DNA from: an uncultured Lachnospiraceae bacterium
GTDB taxonomy: Bacteria > Bacillota > Clostridia > Lachnospirales > Lachnospiraceae
Reading direction: 5' to 3'
NCBI GenBank assembly: GCA_910579275.1
Contig: CAJTTO010000021.1
Location: 6,451 to 70,450 of the forward strand
DNA length: 64,000 bases
Position 1 is the stretch's first letter, and each line of letters opens with the position of its first letter. Of this stretch, positions 1-8,949 are shown piece by piece. The position numbers and the translations under genes are program-made. Below the pieces are notes generated by a model. It saw only the letters and a program-made list of their open reading frames with translations. It was not told where the DNA came from and searched no databases.

Positions 1-802
1 TTCCGGTAGCCGTTCCTACATTTTCGACGCTGTACACATCTGTGACAAAGACTGTGCCGTCCACCAGAGATGCATGACCGTCGACCATACTTTTAAGCTG
101 TAATCTGTCCTCCGATATCTCAAGATTTCTTCCGTGGGCAAAATTTATTTTGTGTACCTCTCTCGCCAGAAGGACATTTCCATACACATCAAATCCGTTC
201 TCACCCCTTTTCTCCGGAATGATCTCGGCAAGAACCTGCCCCTGCGTACACTGATGAAGCGTATTTAACTTAAAAAAATCTACCGTTCCGTCTTCTCTTA
301 ATTCCGGCCGAGAATTGTTATTTGTGTCAAAATGATATATTATGGAAGCATCGCGCCCCGCCGTAGGCATTTTTCCTTTCGCAATAATAATGTCCGTGCA
401 GTACGGTCTCTGCTCCAGTACCATCCCTATTGCTTTTTCATCAATCCCTGCCTTTATCTTCGCCTTGTTTATCAGTTCCATAATATGCGCCTTACTCGTA
501 GGCAGCCCTCCCGCGCTTGGCGGATATATTCTCAATATAGCTGTCATCTTGTCAGCCATTACCTGAATATCGCATTTCTCATCCACCGGCGATAATTTCA
601 TCGGAGTCAAAAAAAGGACAGTCTCTTCCTCTCCCAGTGAACAAAGAGCTGAGTTCAACGCCACAACATCATAAGGTATACCAATGATATTAAGATACTC
701 TTTTAACTCAGCCTGCCGTATCTTTTCCCCATCCCCAACCGGAGGGGAAAGCAGCAGACTTACACCCTTTTCGTCTATCTGTAACTGAAAAAATCCATTC
801 AT
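1..802 (-). CDS. fapA: FapA/DUF342 family protein, 3' part missing
   Basis: A frame opens at an ATG at 802, with GGAG six bases upstream, and stays open to the window edge, so about 267 N-terminal codons are seen. From about residue 172 it shows the DUF342 pattern: DGTVDFF, GQVLAEI, then GENGFDVYGN and a glycine-rich stretch beginning the beta-helical part. FapA-type proteins are found beside flagellar genes in many bacteria; their role in polar or flagellar assembly is poorly defined. It follows sigD by 106 bp and is the last cluster gene visible. The family call is from motif recognition; the rest of the protein lies outside the window. Confidence 0.75.
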   Translation of the reverse strand, partial: MNGFFQLQIDEKGVSLLLSPPVGDGEKIRQAELKEYLNIIGIPYDVVALNSALCSLGEEETVLFLTPMKLSPVDEKCDIQVMADKMTAILRIYPPSAGGLPTSKAHIMELINKAKIKAGIDEKAIGMVLEQRPYCTDIIIAKGKMPTAGRDASIIYHFDTNNNSRPELREDGTVDFFKLNTLHQCTQGQVLAEIIPEKRGENGFDVYGNVLLAREVHKINFAHGRNLEISEDRLQLKSMVDGHASLVDGTVFVTDVYSVENVGTATG

Positions 803-908
803 ATAAATCTCCATTCCTGCCCAGATCCGCAAATTTGGACACAAACACAAGCCATGTCAATACAGTCCCTTGCCTTATACACGAATCTACTCCCATGTAA
901 TGAATGTA

Positions 909-1673
909 CTATTGATCCAATATTCCGATGTAGTTACCCATCTTCGTCTTCATCTTCTGTAATGCTTTTGTGTGCAGCTGAGAAATTCTTGACTCTGATA
1001 CCTCAAGCACGCGACTGATTTCTTTCAACGTAAGTTCCTCATAATAATAAAGAAGGATGACTTTTTTCTCTTTCTCCGTCAAAAGTTCCAGTGCCTCCTG
1101 AAGAACTTCCTTCAGCTCATTCTTTTCAATCACACCCTCCGGTGTTTCAAACCCCGAACTGATACCCTTGTCTGCCGATATATCATTTCCCTGTTCCACA
1201 TACTCGTTCAAGGATATCATGTTGTCCGCCTTGACCTGCGTCTGCCAGTCCAGCAGTTCATCCTCGGTGATACCCATATATGCTGCAATTTCAGCATCCG
1301 TGGCAGGTTTTCCGTTGCGCCGTTCAAGCTCTTTCATCGCCGTATCAAGCTGCTTCTGGCGCTGCCTGATGGTACGCGGTATCCAGTCCATCTTTCTGAT
1401 TTGATCAAGAATCGCTCCACGGATACGCAGACTCGCATATGTCTCGAATTTCACTTCCTTGCCTGTGTCAAACTTATCTATGGCATCAATAAGACCAAAT
1501 ACCCCATAACTTACCAAATCCTCATATTCCACATTGTAGCCAAGATACATACTCAAACGTCCTGCTACGACCTTTACCAACGGTGCATATTCCAAAATGA
1601 GTTTCTCCCTCAAATCTGAAGTTTTCAGTCTGGCATAGTCTTCCCAAAGTCTCTTACGCGCTGCATCGTTCAT
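909..1673 (-). CDS. sigD: RNA polymerase sigma factor for flagellar operons (sigma-28/SigD/FliA)
   Basis: A 254-aa sigma-70 group 3 protein. Region 2 lies near residues 25-95 (EDLVSYGVFGLIDAIDKFD, then YASLRIRGAILDQIR); region 3 follows; region 4 at the C-terminus has the helix-turn-helix LTLKEISRVLEVSESRISQLH. Family knowledge: it directs late flagellar genes such as flagellin, stator and chemotaxis genes and is held by the anti-sigma factor FlgM, which is not in this window. The gene sits near the end of the cluster, as in B. subtilis. The start is the ATG at 1673 behind GGGGGAATAAC. Confidence 0.95.
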   Translation of the reverse strand: MNDAARKRLWEDYARLKTSDLREKLILEYAPLVKVVAGRLSMYLGYNVEYEDLVSYGVFGLIDAIDKFDTGKEVKFETYASLRIRGAILDQIRKMDWIPRTIRQRQKQLDTAMKELERRNGKPATDAEIAAYMGITEDELLDWQTQVKADNMISLNEYVEQGNDISADKGISSGFETPEGVIEKNELKEVLQEALELLTEKEKKVILLYYYEELTLKEISRVLEVSESRISQLHTKALQKMKTKMGNYIGILDQ

Positions 1674-1691
1674 GTTATTCCCCCGTTATGT

Positions 1692-1737
1692 AACAGTCCA
1701 GACACCCTTCCCCCACTGTGAACCTGTCTGAACTGTT
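1692..1737. repeat. Imperfect inverted repeat resembling the dispersed-repeat termini
   Basis: AACAGTCCAGAC (1692-1703) pairs with GTCTGAACTGTT (1726-1737) with one mismatch, around a 22-base loop. The outer arms resemble the GTAACAGTTCAG termini of the repeat at 54621-54776. It lies in the spacer between the hypothetical gene ending at 1764 and sigD, so it would form a hairpin just upstream of sigD in the mRNA. It could be a decayed repeat copy or an unrelated hairpin. Confidence 0.45.
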
Positions 1738-1763
1738 TCCCCGTTATACAATGTTGTCTAAAT

Positions 1764-2207
1764 TTAATTCTCTCCTTCTTCCGAACCGCCATAGTCTTCC
1801 ATTTCGGATGACTCGTCTTCTGCTGCATTGTCATAAAGCTCCTCGTCAGAATATTCCGCCGAAAAATTGCTTTCCGCATCCTCCGACATAAAGCCGTCCG
1901 CATCCACACCTACCTCTGCGTTCTCCTGACCATCACTTTCGAATGCTACAACGCTTCCGGTTAAGTCCCCGTTCTTTTTTGCTGCCGCTACCATCTTTTC
2001 AAGTTCAAATGCCGGTATAATGCGGGGTCTGATCGATGAATAAATGTATCTTACCACATCCCCGATAATATAAAATACCACCAGCACTATCAGCAGTCCC
2101 CACAGCATTCTCGTCAGTTCAAATCCTCTTATATACATAATTATAGATGCTATCGCACCCGCCAAAAGCATGAAAAACGGTGTGATAAGCCCCGTCTTAT
2201 TTCCCAT
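1764..2207 (-). CDS. Two-helix membrane protein with acidic tail, unknown function
   Basis: A 147-aa protein I do not recognise. Two hydrophobic segments (about residues 6-27 and 32-54) are joined by a short turn with arginines (MYIRGFELTR). A basic linker follows, then an acidic tail rich in Glu, Asp and Ser from about residue 90 to the end (DDAESNF-like and EEGEN). It lies between cheD and sigD, where some Firmicutes have small membrane proteins of flagellar operons such as SwrB after sigD, but I see no clear similarity to SwrB. Position suggests a motility role; that is inference. Confidence 0.8.
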   Translation of the reverse strand: MGNKTGLITPFFMLLAGAIASIIMYIRGFELTRMLWGLLIVLVVFYIIGDVVRYIYSSIRPRIIPAFELEKMVAAAKKNGDLTGSVVAFESDGQENAEVGVDADGFMSEDAESNFSAEYSDEELYDNAAEDESSEMEDYGGSEEGEN

Positions 2208-2251
2208 CTTGTTATCCCCTTAATATCTTTCAACGCATCCAGTTCCATTTT

Positions 2252-2737
2252 TTATATCTTCTTTTCCGGCTTACCGGCTGAACGTATAATCAGATCGCCT
2301 GTTTCCGGATAATACACGATAGTACGGCCGTAATTCAGCCCTGTATCCTGCGCCTTCAAGGGAATGCCAAGTTCCCTCAGTTTTTTCTTACTTGCTTCTA
2401 CATTTCTTTCACCGACACGTACCATGTCCGATTTGTTCTGAAAGGCAAACATTTGCGCCCCTCCTGCGATCTTAGCCTCCAGACGCCCCTTTCTGCCTCC
2501 CATGGCTAATATCTTTTTGACAAGATCCTCGATTCCGGTATCCGCAAATTTCGCCCTATTTGCATTATTCTCAATTTGTCTGCTGTCCGGAAGCATGGCA
2601 TGCGCCAATCCACCGACCTTTGCCACCGGATCCCTGATGCAGATTCCCACACAGGAACCCAGTCCCAATGTTGTAATCCCCTCTGGGCTTTTGCATACGT
2701 TCAAGTCAGCCATCCCTACTTTAACTATATTCGCCAT
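2252..2737 (-). CDS. cheD: Chemoreceptor glutamine deamidase CheD
   Basis: A 161-aa CheD. The catalytic Cys29 lies in GLGSCVGICI and His46 in GGLAHAMLP; the family motif KIAGGAQMF follows near residue 90. CheD deamidates receptor glutamines and binds CheC, raising CheC phosphatase activity. Here cheC lies directly upstream (55-bp gap after its stop), so the pair is together as in B. subtilis. A potential competing start further upstream was not needed: MANIVKVGM matches the usual short CheD N-terminus. Confidence 0.95.
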   Translation of the reverse strand: MANIVKVGMADLNVCKSPEGITTLGLGSCVGICIRDPVAKVGGLAHAMLPDSRQIENNANRAKFADTGIEDLVKKILAMGGRKGRLEAKIAGGAQMFAFQNKSDMVRVGERNVEASKKKLRELGIPLKAQDTGLNYGRTIVYYPETGDLIIRSAGKPEKKI

Positions 2738-2792
2738 CGCTCACTATGCCCCTTCTCTATATTTCGTACCGCGCATCTAAGAGTGTGTATCG

Positions 2793-3413
2793 TTATATTG
2801 ACATTCCCAATGCACTCAACATCTTTGAGTATGAGTCAAGATCCGGCATGAGAATAAAATAACCATTCAGATCCACATCATCTGTAAACACAGTCTGTAT
2901 CAGAAGAATTTGGTCACCTATGATTCCAAATTCTATCGCTGGTACACTTAATATTGCATTCAACATGTCAATATTTAAGTCCGGAACGGATGGAATCATC
3001 TTTAGATTCGTCATCTGAGCCAGCGAATTTAAATAGGCTCCTGTGATAATATTGCCAATTTCTTTCATCGCTGATATCTCTATCTCACTAAAACCACCTT
3101 CTGAAGGCGGCATTCCCATAAGTTTTGACACAAGCGATTTGCCAGCATTTTGTTCCAGAATAAACATGATGCTGCCCGTGATATCCCCCTCAACGGCCAG
3201 ATAGATACCTACGACAATCTGTTCTTCTCCGCCCATGACTACACCGACATCCTTGAAATCGAGAAGTCTTACCTGTGGAACTTTCATATCCACCTTTGTC
3301 TGAAGCATCTGGGCAAGCGCTGTAGTCGCATTGCCTGCCCCGATGTTTCCCAGTTCCTTTAACACGTCATAATATTCGGTCGTAACTCTCTCGAAACTAA
3401 TATTTTCCGCCAT
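2793..3413 (-). CDS. cheC: CheY-P phosphatase CheC
   Basis: A 206-aa CheC with two pseudo-symmetric active-site helices: ELGNIGAGNATTALAQML near the N-terminus and AMKEIGNIITGAYLNSLAQM in the second half, each with the Glu-x2-Asn pair used for CheY-P dephosphorylation. The frame also runs upstream to a TTG at 3476 inside cheW, but the ATG at 3413 (MAENISFERV) matches the family start and avoids the overlap. It acts with CheD, encoded next, in adaptation. Confidence 0.93.
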   Translation of the reverse strand: MAENISFERVTTEYYDVLKELGNIGAGNATTALAQMLQTKVDMKVPQVRLLDFKDVGVVMGGEEQIVVGIYLAVEGDITGSIMFILEQNAGKSLVSKLMGMPPSEGGFSEIEISAMKEIGNIITGAYLNSLAQMTNLKMIPSVPDLNIDMLNAILSVPAIEFGIIGDQILLIQTVFTDDVDLNGYFILMPDLDSYSKMLSALGMSI

Positions 3414-3462
3414 GATAAAACCTAAGCCTTTCCTTAATTCAAAAGTCACATTTTTGTAGAGG

Positions 3463-3960
3463 TTATACGTCAACAATCTCCGAGAGTACTGATGTAATAT
3501 CGAGCAGTGAAATCAGCTTTCCGTCCGCTTTTCCGACACCGGAAAGAAATCTCTCTTTTTCGTCTTTCTCATATCCCATTCGCTCAATGTGCTCCTCGTC
3601 AAGGGTCACAACCTCCTTGACCTCATCGACCATCACGCCAATTGATTCATGCTGTTCAAGCGTAAGGATAATAATACGCGTTCTCTTTGTAATCTCATCT
3701 TCCGGAAGCCCCATCTTTAACCTGAGACTGAGTGTCGGAATAACGACACCGCGTACATTAATAACGCCCTTGATATAATCCGGCACTTTCGGAACCCTTG
3801 TAATTTTTGACATCCTTATAATATTAGATATGTACTTGATATCAATGCCATACTGCTCACCGCCGAGCTGTGTCACAATAAACTGCGTTGTATTGCGTTC
3901 TGTAGGACGGTTTAGACTTGCATTCCGCTTCTGTTCGTCCATTACTTTTACTTCATCCAT
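3463..3960 (-). CDS. cheW: Chemotaxis coupling protein CheW
   Basis: A 165-aa CheW. After a polar N-terminal extension of about 25 residues comes the CheW fold: FIVTQLGGEQYGIDIKYISN, then VPDYIKGVINVRGVVIPTLSL and a C-terminal LISLLDITSVLSE. It links receptors to CheA in signalling arrays. It follows cheA by 43 bp. No CheV, which also carries a CheW domain, is present in the window. Confidence 0.95.
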   Translation of the reverse strand: MDEVKVMDEQKRNASLNRPTERNTTQFIVTQLGGEQYGIDIKYISNIIRMSKITRVPKVPDYIKGVINVRGVVIPTLSLRLKMGLPEDEITKRTRIIILTLEQHESIGVMVDEVKEVVTLDEEHIERMGYEKDEKERFLSGVGKADGKLISLLDITSVLSEIVDV

Positions 3961-4003
3961 GTTCTATGCCCTGCCTTTCCTTTTTCATCCAAACAAATTA
4001 GGA

Positions 4004-6163
4004 TTAAATCAATGCATTGGTATCAAGAATTAATGCCACTTCACCATTACCTAAAATGGTGGCGCCGCTTATCATCTTTGGCACCTTAATATATTTGCCC
4101 ATGGACTTGATAACCACTTCCTGCTGTCCGATAAGCTCATCCACAACCAAACCTGCAAGCTTGTCACCTTTTTTCACAATAATGACTGTAAGATTTTTAT
4201 TGCTGTTTTCCTCCGTAGACGGAATATCAAGGACATTTCTCAACCTGATAATCGGAATAACCGTTCCTCGGATATGGATTACTTCTTTTGCCTGTACCAA
4301 CTTGATATCTTCCGGCAAAACATCCTCTATTGTCTGAATCGAACCAAGCGCTATCGCATATTTTTCATCACCGACAACAACCATAAGTGCCTGTATGATA
4401 GCAAGTGTCAGGGGAAGGCGGATAATCCATGACGACCCTTCACCAAAACGGTTCTTGACTTCGACCTCACCGCTTAACGACTCGATTTTTGACTTGACAA
4501 CATCAAGGCCTACGCCTCGTCCTGATACATCGGACACTTTCTTTGCCGTTGAAAAACTGGGCAGAAACAGAAGATCAATGATTTCTTTCTCTGTCATTGT
4601 CTCAGCCTGTTCCGGTGTTACCGTGCCGCGCTCGATTGCCTTATTTCTGACAGCCTCCACATTGATTCCGCCGCCATCGTCCTTCACTGCAATCACGACA
4701 TTGTTGCCATCCTGATAAGCATCAAGGAAAATGGAACCTGTTTCCGGCTTGCCGTTTGCGACTCTGACGTCATTTGGTTCAAGACCATGATCCGCCGAGT
4801 TTCTAAGCATATGCATCAGCGGGTCGCCGATTTCATCAACAACGGTACGGTCAAGCTCTGTGTCCTCACCTGTCATGTACAGCTCCATCTTTTTGCCAAG
4901 CTTCTTGGACAGGTCTCTAATCATACGAGGGAACTTTGCCACGACGCTCTCAATTGGAACCATTCGCACTTTCATGACAGACTCATGAAGATTTGTGGTT
5001 ACGCTCTCAAGATACTCTATCTGTTCATTTACGGAATTATTATCGCCTTTGCCCTCCGCTGCTGTTGCGGAAATCAACGAGTTCTTCGCAATAATAAGCT
5101 CGCTGACCAGATTCATCAGATTGTCAAGTTTCTCAATATCCACCCTGACAGTCCTGTTAACTACCGGCTTCGCCGACGCTGTCGGTTTTGTCGTCGCTGA
5201 CGCTGCTGCCGCAGGTTTTGCCGGTGCGGAAGACGGTGCTGGCGCTGCTGTAGTTGCCGGTGCCGTCGTCTTCACTTCCGCAGAAGCCTTTGTCTCCGTC
5301 TTGGCTGCCTCTGCCGTCTTGGCAGGCGCAGCCGAAGCCATCTTATATTCAGAGCAAAATGCTTCCTCTATCTCGGAAACACTTTTCACTGCATCCTTTA
5401 CCTCGTCCGCCGTGTTTCCTGATATGAAAATAAGGCTGAACGTAAGCTCAAACTTTTCGTCTTCAATGTCCTGTGCAGTCGGTGAGGATACAATAATTTC
5501 ACCGAGCTTCTCAAGAGCCTTAAAGACAAGAAACGCCCTTGCCGCTTTCAGCACACAGGCTTCCTCAACATACACTGTCACGCCGTATACCTTCAGACCT
5601 TCACTGTTCGCCTTCTCTATCAGCATCTTCTCCGTATCATTTATCTTAATACTCTGCCATCTTTCCTTTTTGCCTTCTGAAGGTTCAGCGGCTGGACTTT
5701 CCGCCTTGGGTGCCGCGGATTCAGCAGCCGGCGGCGCAGCAGATTCAGCGGGTGCACTGTCGCCCACCTTCAGCTCTCCATTGTTCTTCATTATGCTGTT
5801 GAGAGCATCAATAAGATCCTGATTGTCATTTGTTCCTTCTTCAGTTGTCTGCTGGATATTGTTGACGTACTCCTCCAAAGCGTCAAGGCTCTTAAAGAGT
5901 ATGTCAATCATACCGGGCTGCACCTTAAACGTACCATTGCGGACTTCTGAGAATACATTCTCCATATCATGGGTAAGCGTCTGCATTCTCTTGTATCCCA
6001 TCGTTCCCGCCATGCCCTTCAGGGAATGAGCTGCCCTGAATATTTCATTGATTGTATCCATGTTTTCAGGATTCTGCTCCAGTTCCATGATCTGATCACT
6101 CAGATTTTGTAAATGCTCCTTTGATTCATCAAGGAAAATATCAAGATATTGACTAGTATCCAT
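4004..6163 (-). CDS. cheA: Chemotaxis histidine kinase CheA
   Basis: A 719-aa kinase with the full domain order. The P1 HPt domain has phospho-accepting His46 (FRAAHSLKGMAGT). A CheY-binding P2 domain lies about residues 170-280, an Ala/Thr/Pro-rich linker about 280-340, then P3 dimerisation (LDNLMNLVSELIIAKN). The P4 ATPase has N box LMHMLRNSADHGLE, G1 DDGGGI and G2 GRGVGLDVV. P5 is the CheW-like end. It phosphorylates CheY (16266) and CheB (6164). The start ATG lies one base beyond the cheB stop region, showing tight operon packing. Confidence 0.97.
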   Translation of the reverse strand: MDTSQYLDIFLDESKEHLQNLSDQIMELEQNPENMDTINEIFRAAHSLKGMAGTMGYKRMQTLTHDMENVFSEVRNGTFKVQPGMIDILFKSLDALEEYVNNIQQTTEEGTNDNQDLIDALNSIMKNNGELKVGDSAPAESAAPPAAESAAPKAESPAAEPSEGKKERWQSIKINDTEKMLIEKANSEGLKVYGVTVYVEEACVLKAARAFLVFKALEKLGEIIVSSPTAQDIEDEKFELTFSLIFISGNTADEVKDAVKSVSEIEEAFCSEYKMASAAPAKTAEAAKTETKASAEVKTTAPATTAAPAPSSAPAKPAAAASATTKPTASAKPVVNRTVRVDIEKLDNLMNLVSELIIAKNSLISATAAEGKGDNNSVNEQIEYLESVTTNLHESVMKVRMVPIESVVAKFPRMIRDLSKKLGKKMELYMTGEDTELDRTVVDEIGDPLMHMLRNSADHGLEPNDVRVANGKPETGSIFLDAYQDGNNVVIAVKDDGGGINVEAVRNKAIERGTVTPEQAETMTEKEIIDLLFLPSFSTAKKVSDVSGRGVGLDVVKSKIESLSGEVEVKNRFGEGSSWIIRLPLTLAIIQALMVVVGDEKYAIALGSIQTIEDVLPEDIKLVQAKEVIHIRGTVIPIIRLRNVLDIPSTEENSNKNLTVIIVKKGDKLAGLVVDELIGQQEVVIKSMGKYIKVPKMISGATILGNGEVALILDTNALI

Positions 6164-7273
6164 TTACCTGACCCCCACATTCATTATTATTTCCTGGGCC
6201 ACGTCATCAAGTGCGACTACCTGATTGACCAATCCTGTAGCAGCGATTGCTTTGGGCATGCCGTACACAGTCGAAGATGCCTCATCCTGTGCAATGACGT
6301 GTATCTTTTTTGAAGTTTCCAAATTCACGATTCCCTTCGTTCCGTCAGCACCCATGCCAGTAAGCACAACGCATACAATCTGAGCATAATTACTTGTCTT
6401 TAAAGATTCATACATATAGTTTGCACACGGCTTAACCCCCTCCCTCGGAGGTTCATCTGTATAAGTGATGGTTGGTCTTCCGCCCTTGGTGGCTACATTC
6501 ATGTGTTTTCCGCCCATGGATATATATACCACACCGTTCTCGAGCACATCACCCTCCGCCGCTTCCTTGACTTTTATCTTGCTGAGTGAGTCAAGCCTCT
6601 CGGCCAGAGACTGGGTAAAACCTTTCGGCATATGCTGGACAATCAGAACCGGCGCCGCAAGCTCCGCCGGTAATCTTGGCACGACACTCTGAAGTGCCTT
6701 GGGACCTCCTGTCGAGCACGCAAGTGCAACAATTTTCTGACCTGTCACTACAGGTTTTGTCTTTCTGACAATATTGACAAGTTTCTGGGTATTCTCCTCC
6801 TGCTTTTCCCTCGTCACCACAGGCGTCGCAATAATATTGGTCTGCCGGCTTGTGACAACCGCCTGAAGCGTGTCAAGGAACTTATCTTTAAATCCGCTGC
6901 TTTTCAGATAGACAATGTTGACTGGTTTCTCTATGAAATCAATCGCCCCAAGGTCAAGCGCCTCCATGGTAACCGCTGCACCATCCCTTGTGTCCGTACT
7001 CGCCATCATGACGCGTACCCGTATCTTTTCTTTCTGCAATGCGCGCAGAAGCTGAATCCCATTCATCTTAGGCATATTAACATCAAGAACAACACCATCA
7101 TATTGATTCTTTTTTAAGAGTTCATATGCTGCCTGACCGTCAAATGCCTGCTCCACTACTTGGAACCGTTCATCTGAATTAATTATATCACACATAACTC
7201 TTCTCATAAGTGCAGAATCATCAATTACAAGTATTTTTTTCTTTATTTTTAAAGCATTTGAGTTAATTGTCAT
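6164..7273 (-). CDS. cheB: Chemotaxis methylesterase/deamidase CheB
   Basis: About 369 aa. The N-terminal receiver has the DD pair (LVIDDSALMRRV), phospho-acceptor Asp64 (VVLDVNMPKMNG) and a Lys in IEKPVN. The C-terminal methylesterase has catalytic Ser in ACSTGGPKALQ, His in IVQHMPKGF and Asp in LTGMGADG. It demethylates receptors; its partner CheR is not in the window. The start is either ATG at 7273 or an in-frame TTG at 7282 that would overlap the ycgR stop; ATG is preferred. Confidence 0.95.
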   Translation of the reverse strand: MTINSNALKIKKKILVIDDSALMRRVMCDIINSDERFQVVEQAFDGQAAYELLKKNQYDGVVLDVNMPKMNGIQLLRALQKEKIRVRVMMASTDTRDGAAVTMEALDLGAIDFIEKPVNIVYLKSSGFKDKFLDTLQAVVTSRQTNIIATPVVTREKQEENTQKLVNIVRKTKPVVTGQKIVALACSTGGPKALQSVVPRLPAELAAPVLIVQHMPKGFTQSLAERLDSLSKIKVKEAAEGDVLENGVVYISMGGKHMNVATKGGRPTITYTDEPPREGVKPCANYMYESLKTSNYAQIVCVVLTGMGADGTKGIVNLETSKKIHVIAQDEASSTVYGMPKAIAATGLVNQVVALDDVAQEIIMNVGVR

Positions 7274-7278
7274 ACTAT

Positions 7279-8004
7279 TCAACGACCCTTCCCATTCTTT
7301 CTATTTTTTCTTTCTTCATCAAAGATATATTTAATAATCTCTTCCCGTGTCATTGTATCAATAAATTCAAACTTAACACGGTTTTCATACTCATTTTCCC
7401 GATTCTCAATCTCACCTGAATAAACTACCTTCGCCGCCAGCAGAAAAGACCTTTCTTTGTCAATAATCGACAGATCAAAGCTCATCAGTATAATGCTTCC
7501 CTCGTTAAATTTCTGCCTTGAAACAAACCGGGTTCCGCCGCCGCTAATGTCCACAATAACGCCACTCGCCATATTTTCCTCTGAGACGATAAATGTGCGG
7601 CCTTGAGCAAAGGCATCCACCTCCTGCCTGCTCATCTCCCGCGCCGCCATGTCTACGATGCAGTTAAATCTATAATATTCCCTGCGTTGATATTTGTGAA
7701 GGTTGCTGATAATCTCAACAATAAGAATATACGTGCCGTTTATTTTCTGTCTGTCGACAATCCTGACATCTGCCCGATACATACCACCATGTGAAAAAAA
7801 ACAAACATCATACTCGCCGTCTACCGGAAGCAGGACAAGTTTTGTCTGCTCCATCGGCATTACCAGCTCAAGTCGTCCGTCATCCTGAATATCATATACA
7901 GAAGACCTGTATGTTTTTACCCCTTCTGTACCATCAGGAAGCACCACGCTGACTGTCGATTTCAATTCAATCTTATCTCCTGGTGCTATAAATTTCTCTA
8001 TCAT
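7279..8004 (-). CDS. ycgR: Flagellar brake protein, YcgR/PilZ type
   Basis: A 241-aa protein with an N-terminal YcgR-N-like beta domain and a C-terminal PilZ domain. Both c-di-GMP contacts are visible: the RxxxR motif (R108-R112 in QRREYYRF) and VDISGGG about 55 residues on. Homologues (YcgR in E. coli, YpfA/DgrA in B. subtilis) slow the motor when c-di-GMP is high. Placement between flhG and cheB ties the brake to the same transcript as chemotaxis genes. No cyclase or phosphodiesterase gene is in the window. Confidence 0.9.
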   Translation of the reverse strand: MIEKFIAPGDKIELKSTVSVVLPDGTEGVKTYRSSVYDIQDDGRLELVMPMEQTKLVLLPVDGEYDVCFFSHGGMYRADVRIVDRQKINGTYILIVEIISNLHKYQRREYYRFNCIVDMAAREMSRQEVDAFAQGRTFIVSEENMASGVIVDISGGGTRFVSRQKFNEGSIILMSFDLSIIDKERSFLLAAKVVYSGEIENRENEYENRVKFEFIDTMTREEIIKYIFDEERKNRKNGKGR

Positions 8005-8047
8005 AGACTCCTCCTGATTTTATTTTTATCTTACATCCTTTAATGAT

Positions 8048-8935
8048 TTATCCCATTTTTTTGTTTCCTGCCACAATATGGGAAAAGAACGCAGCCATCC
8101 CCCTCTTTACCAGAGACTTGTCATATTCCTTATCCATAAGAACATACGCCATTTTCTCAAACGCGATGGATGACTTCGCATTTGGACTCTGCATGCTCAC
8201 CGGCATCTGCTGCATCACTGCATCCTCAAGACGAAAGTCCTGTGGTATCGCACCAAGATACGATGTCGGAAGCTTGAGATATCTGTTGACTACCGTGTTC
8301 AGCTTGTTATACATAACCTCACCCTCGACCGCTCCGGATACCTTATTTGCAATCACCATGATTTTCGAATCCTCCCTCGAAAATCGCGGATGACGGTTCA
8401 ATGCCTTCAAAAGCGAATAAGAATCTGTAATAGATGTCGGTTCCGGTGTCGCCACCACCAGAATCTCACCGCTGGCAACCAGAAAGTCCAGCACTGCGTC
8501 CGAAATCCCGGCACCTGTATCTATGATAATAATATCGGCAATCGCATCCAGTTTTGCAAGATTCTGAATGATATAATTCAAATAATCACGGCTTAAATTT
8601 GACAGACCCGCAATCCCGGAACCCCCTGATATAAATCCTATGTCCATGGGACCCCATGTTATGATATCCGTAATGTCTTTCCCCTGATAAATCAGGTCGC
8701 ACAAATTATGTTTCGGAACAGTTCCAAACATAATCTCTATGTTGGCAAGCCCAAAGTCCGCATCTAAAATGATTACCCTTTTTCCCATTTTTTTGAACTG
8801 ACATGCGAGGTTAATGGATGTATTCGACTTTCCTACCCCACCTTTTCCACTCGTCACTGTTATGACTCTGGAAAGCGGTCTTGGAATAGGATTCATTTTT
8901 ATAACGACGTTTCTTAATTGTTCTGCCTGATCCAT
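8048..8935 (-). CDS. flhG: MinD-like ATPase FlhG (YlxH)
   Basis: A 295-aa ParA/MinD-family ATPase with the deviant Walker A SGKGGVGKSNTSINLA near residue 30 and VIILDADFGLANIEIMFG. It has the N-terminal glutamine-containing extension (MDQAEQLR) that in homologues stimulates FlhF GTPase activity. With FlhF it sets flagellar number and position. The start ATG at 8935 follows AGGGGGTTAGTGT, 14 bp after flhF. Confidence 0.94.
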   Translation of the reverse strand: MDQAEQLRNVVIKMNPIPRPLSRVITVTSGKGGVGKSNTSINLACQFKKMGKRVIILDADFGLANIEIMFGTVPKHNLCDLIYQGKDITDIITWGPMDIGFISGGSGIAGLSNLSRDYLNYIIQNLAKLDAIADIIIIDTGAGISDAVLDFLVASGEILVVATPEPTSITDSYSLLKALNRHPRFSREDSKIMVIANKVSGAVEGEVMYNKLNTVVNRYLKLPTSYLGAIPQDFRLEDAVMQQMPVSMQSPNAKSSIAFEKMAYVLMDKEYDKSLVKRGMAAFFSHIVAGNKKMG

Positions 8936-8949
8936 ACACTAACCCCCTA

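Noticed and set aside
708..896. Minus-strand 62-aa ORF near the fapA start
   Set aside because: It lies in another frame over the fapA 5' end; the DUF342 frame beginning at 802 has a ribosome binding site and family motifs.
1670..1909. Minus-strand 79-aa ORF overlapping the hypothetical gene before sigD
   Set aside because: Arg-rich out-of-frame product of the acidic tail of the 1764-2207 gene; no ribosome binding site of its own.
4995..5822. Plus-strand 275-aa ORF
   Set aside because: Antisense to cheA; Ala/Ser/Val composition is what the cheA linker codons give on the other strand.
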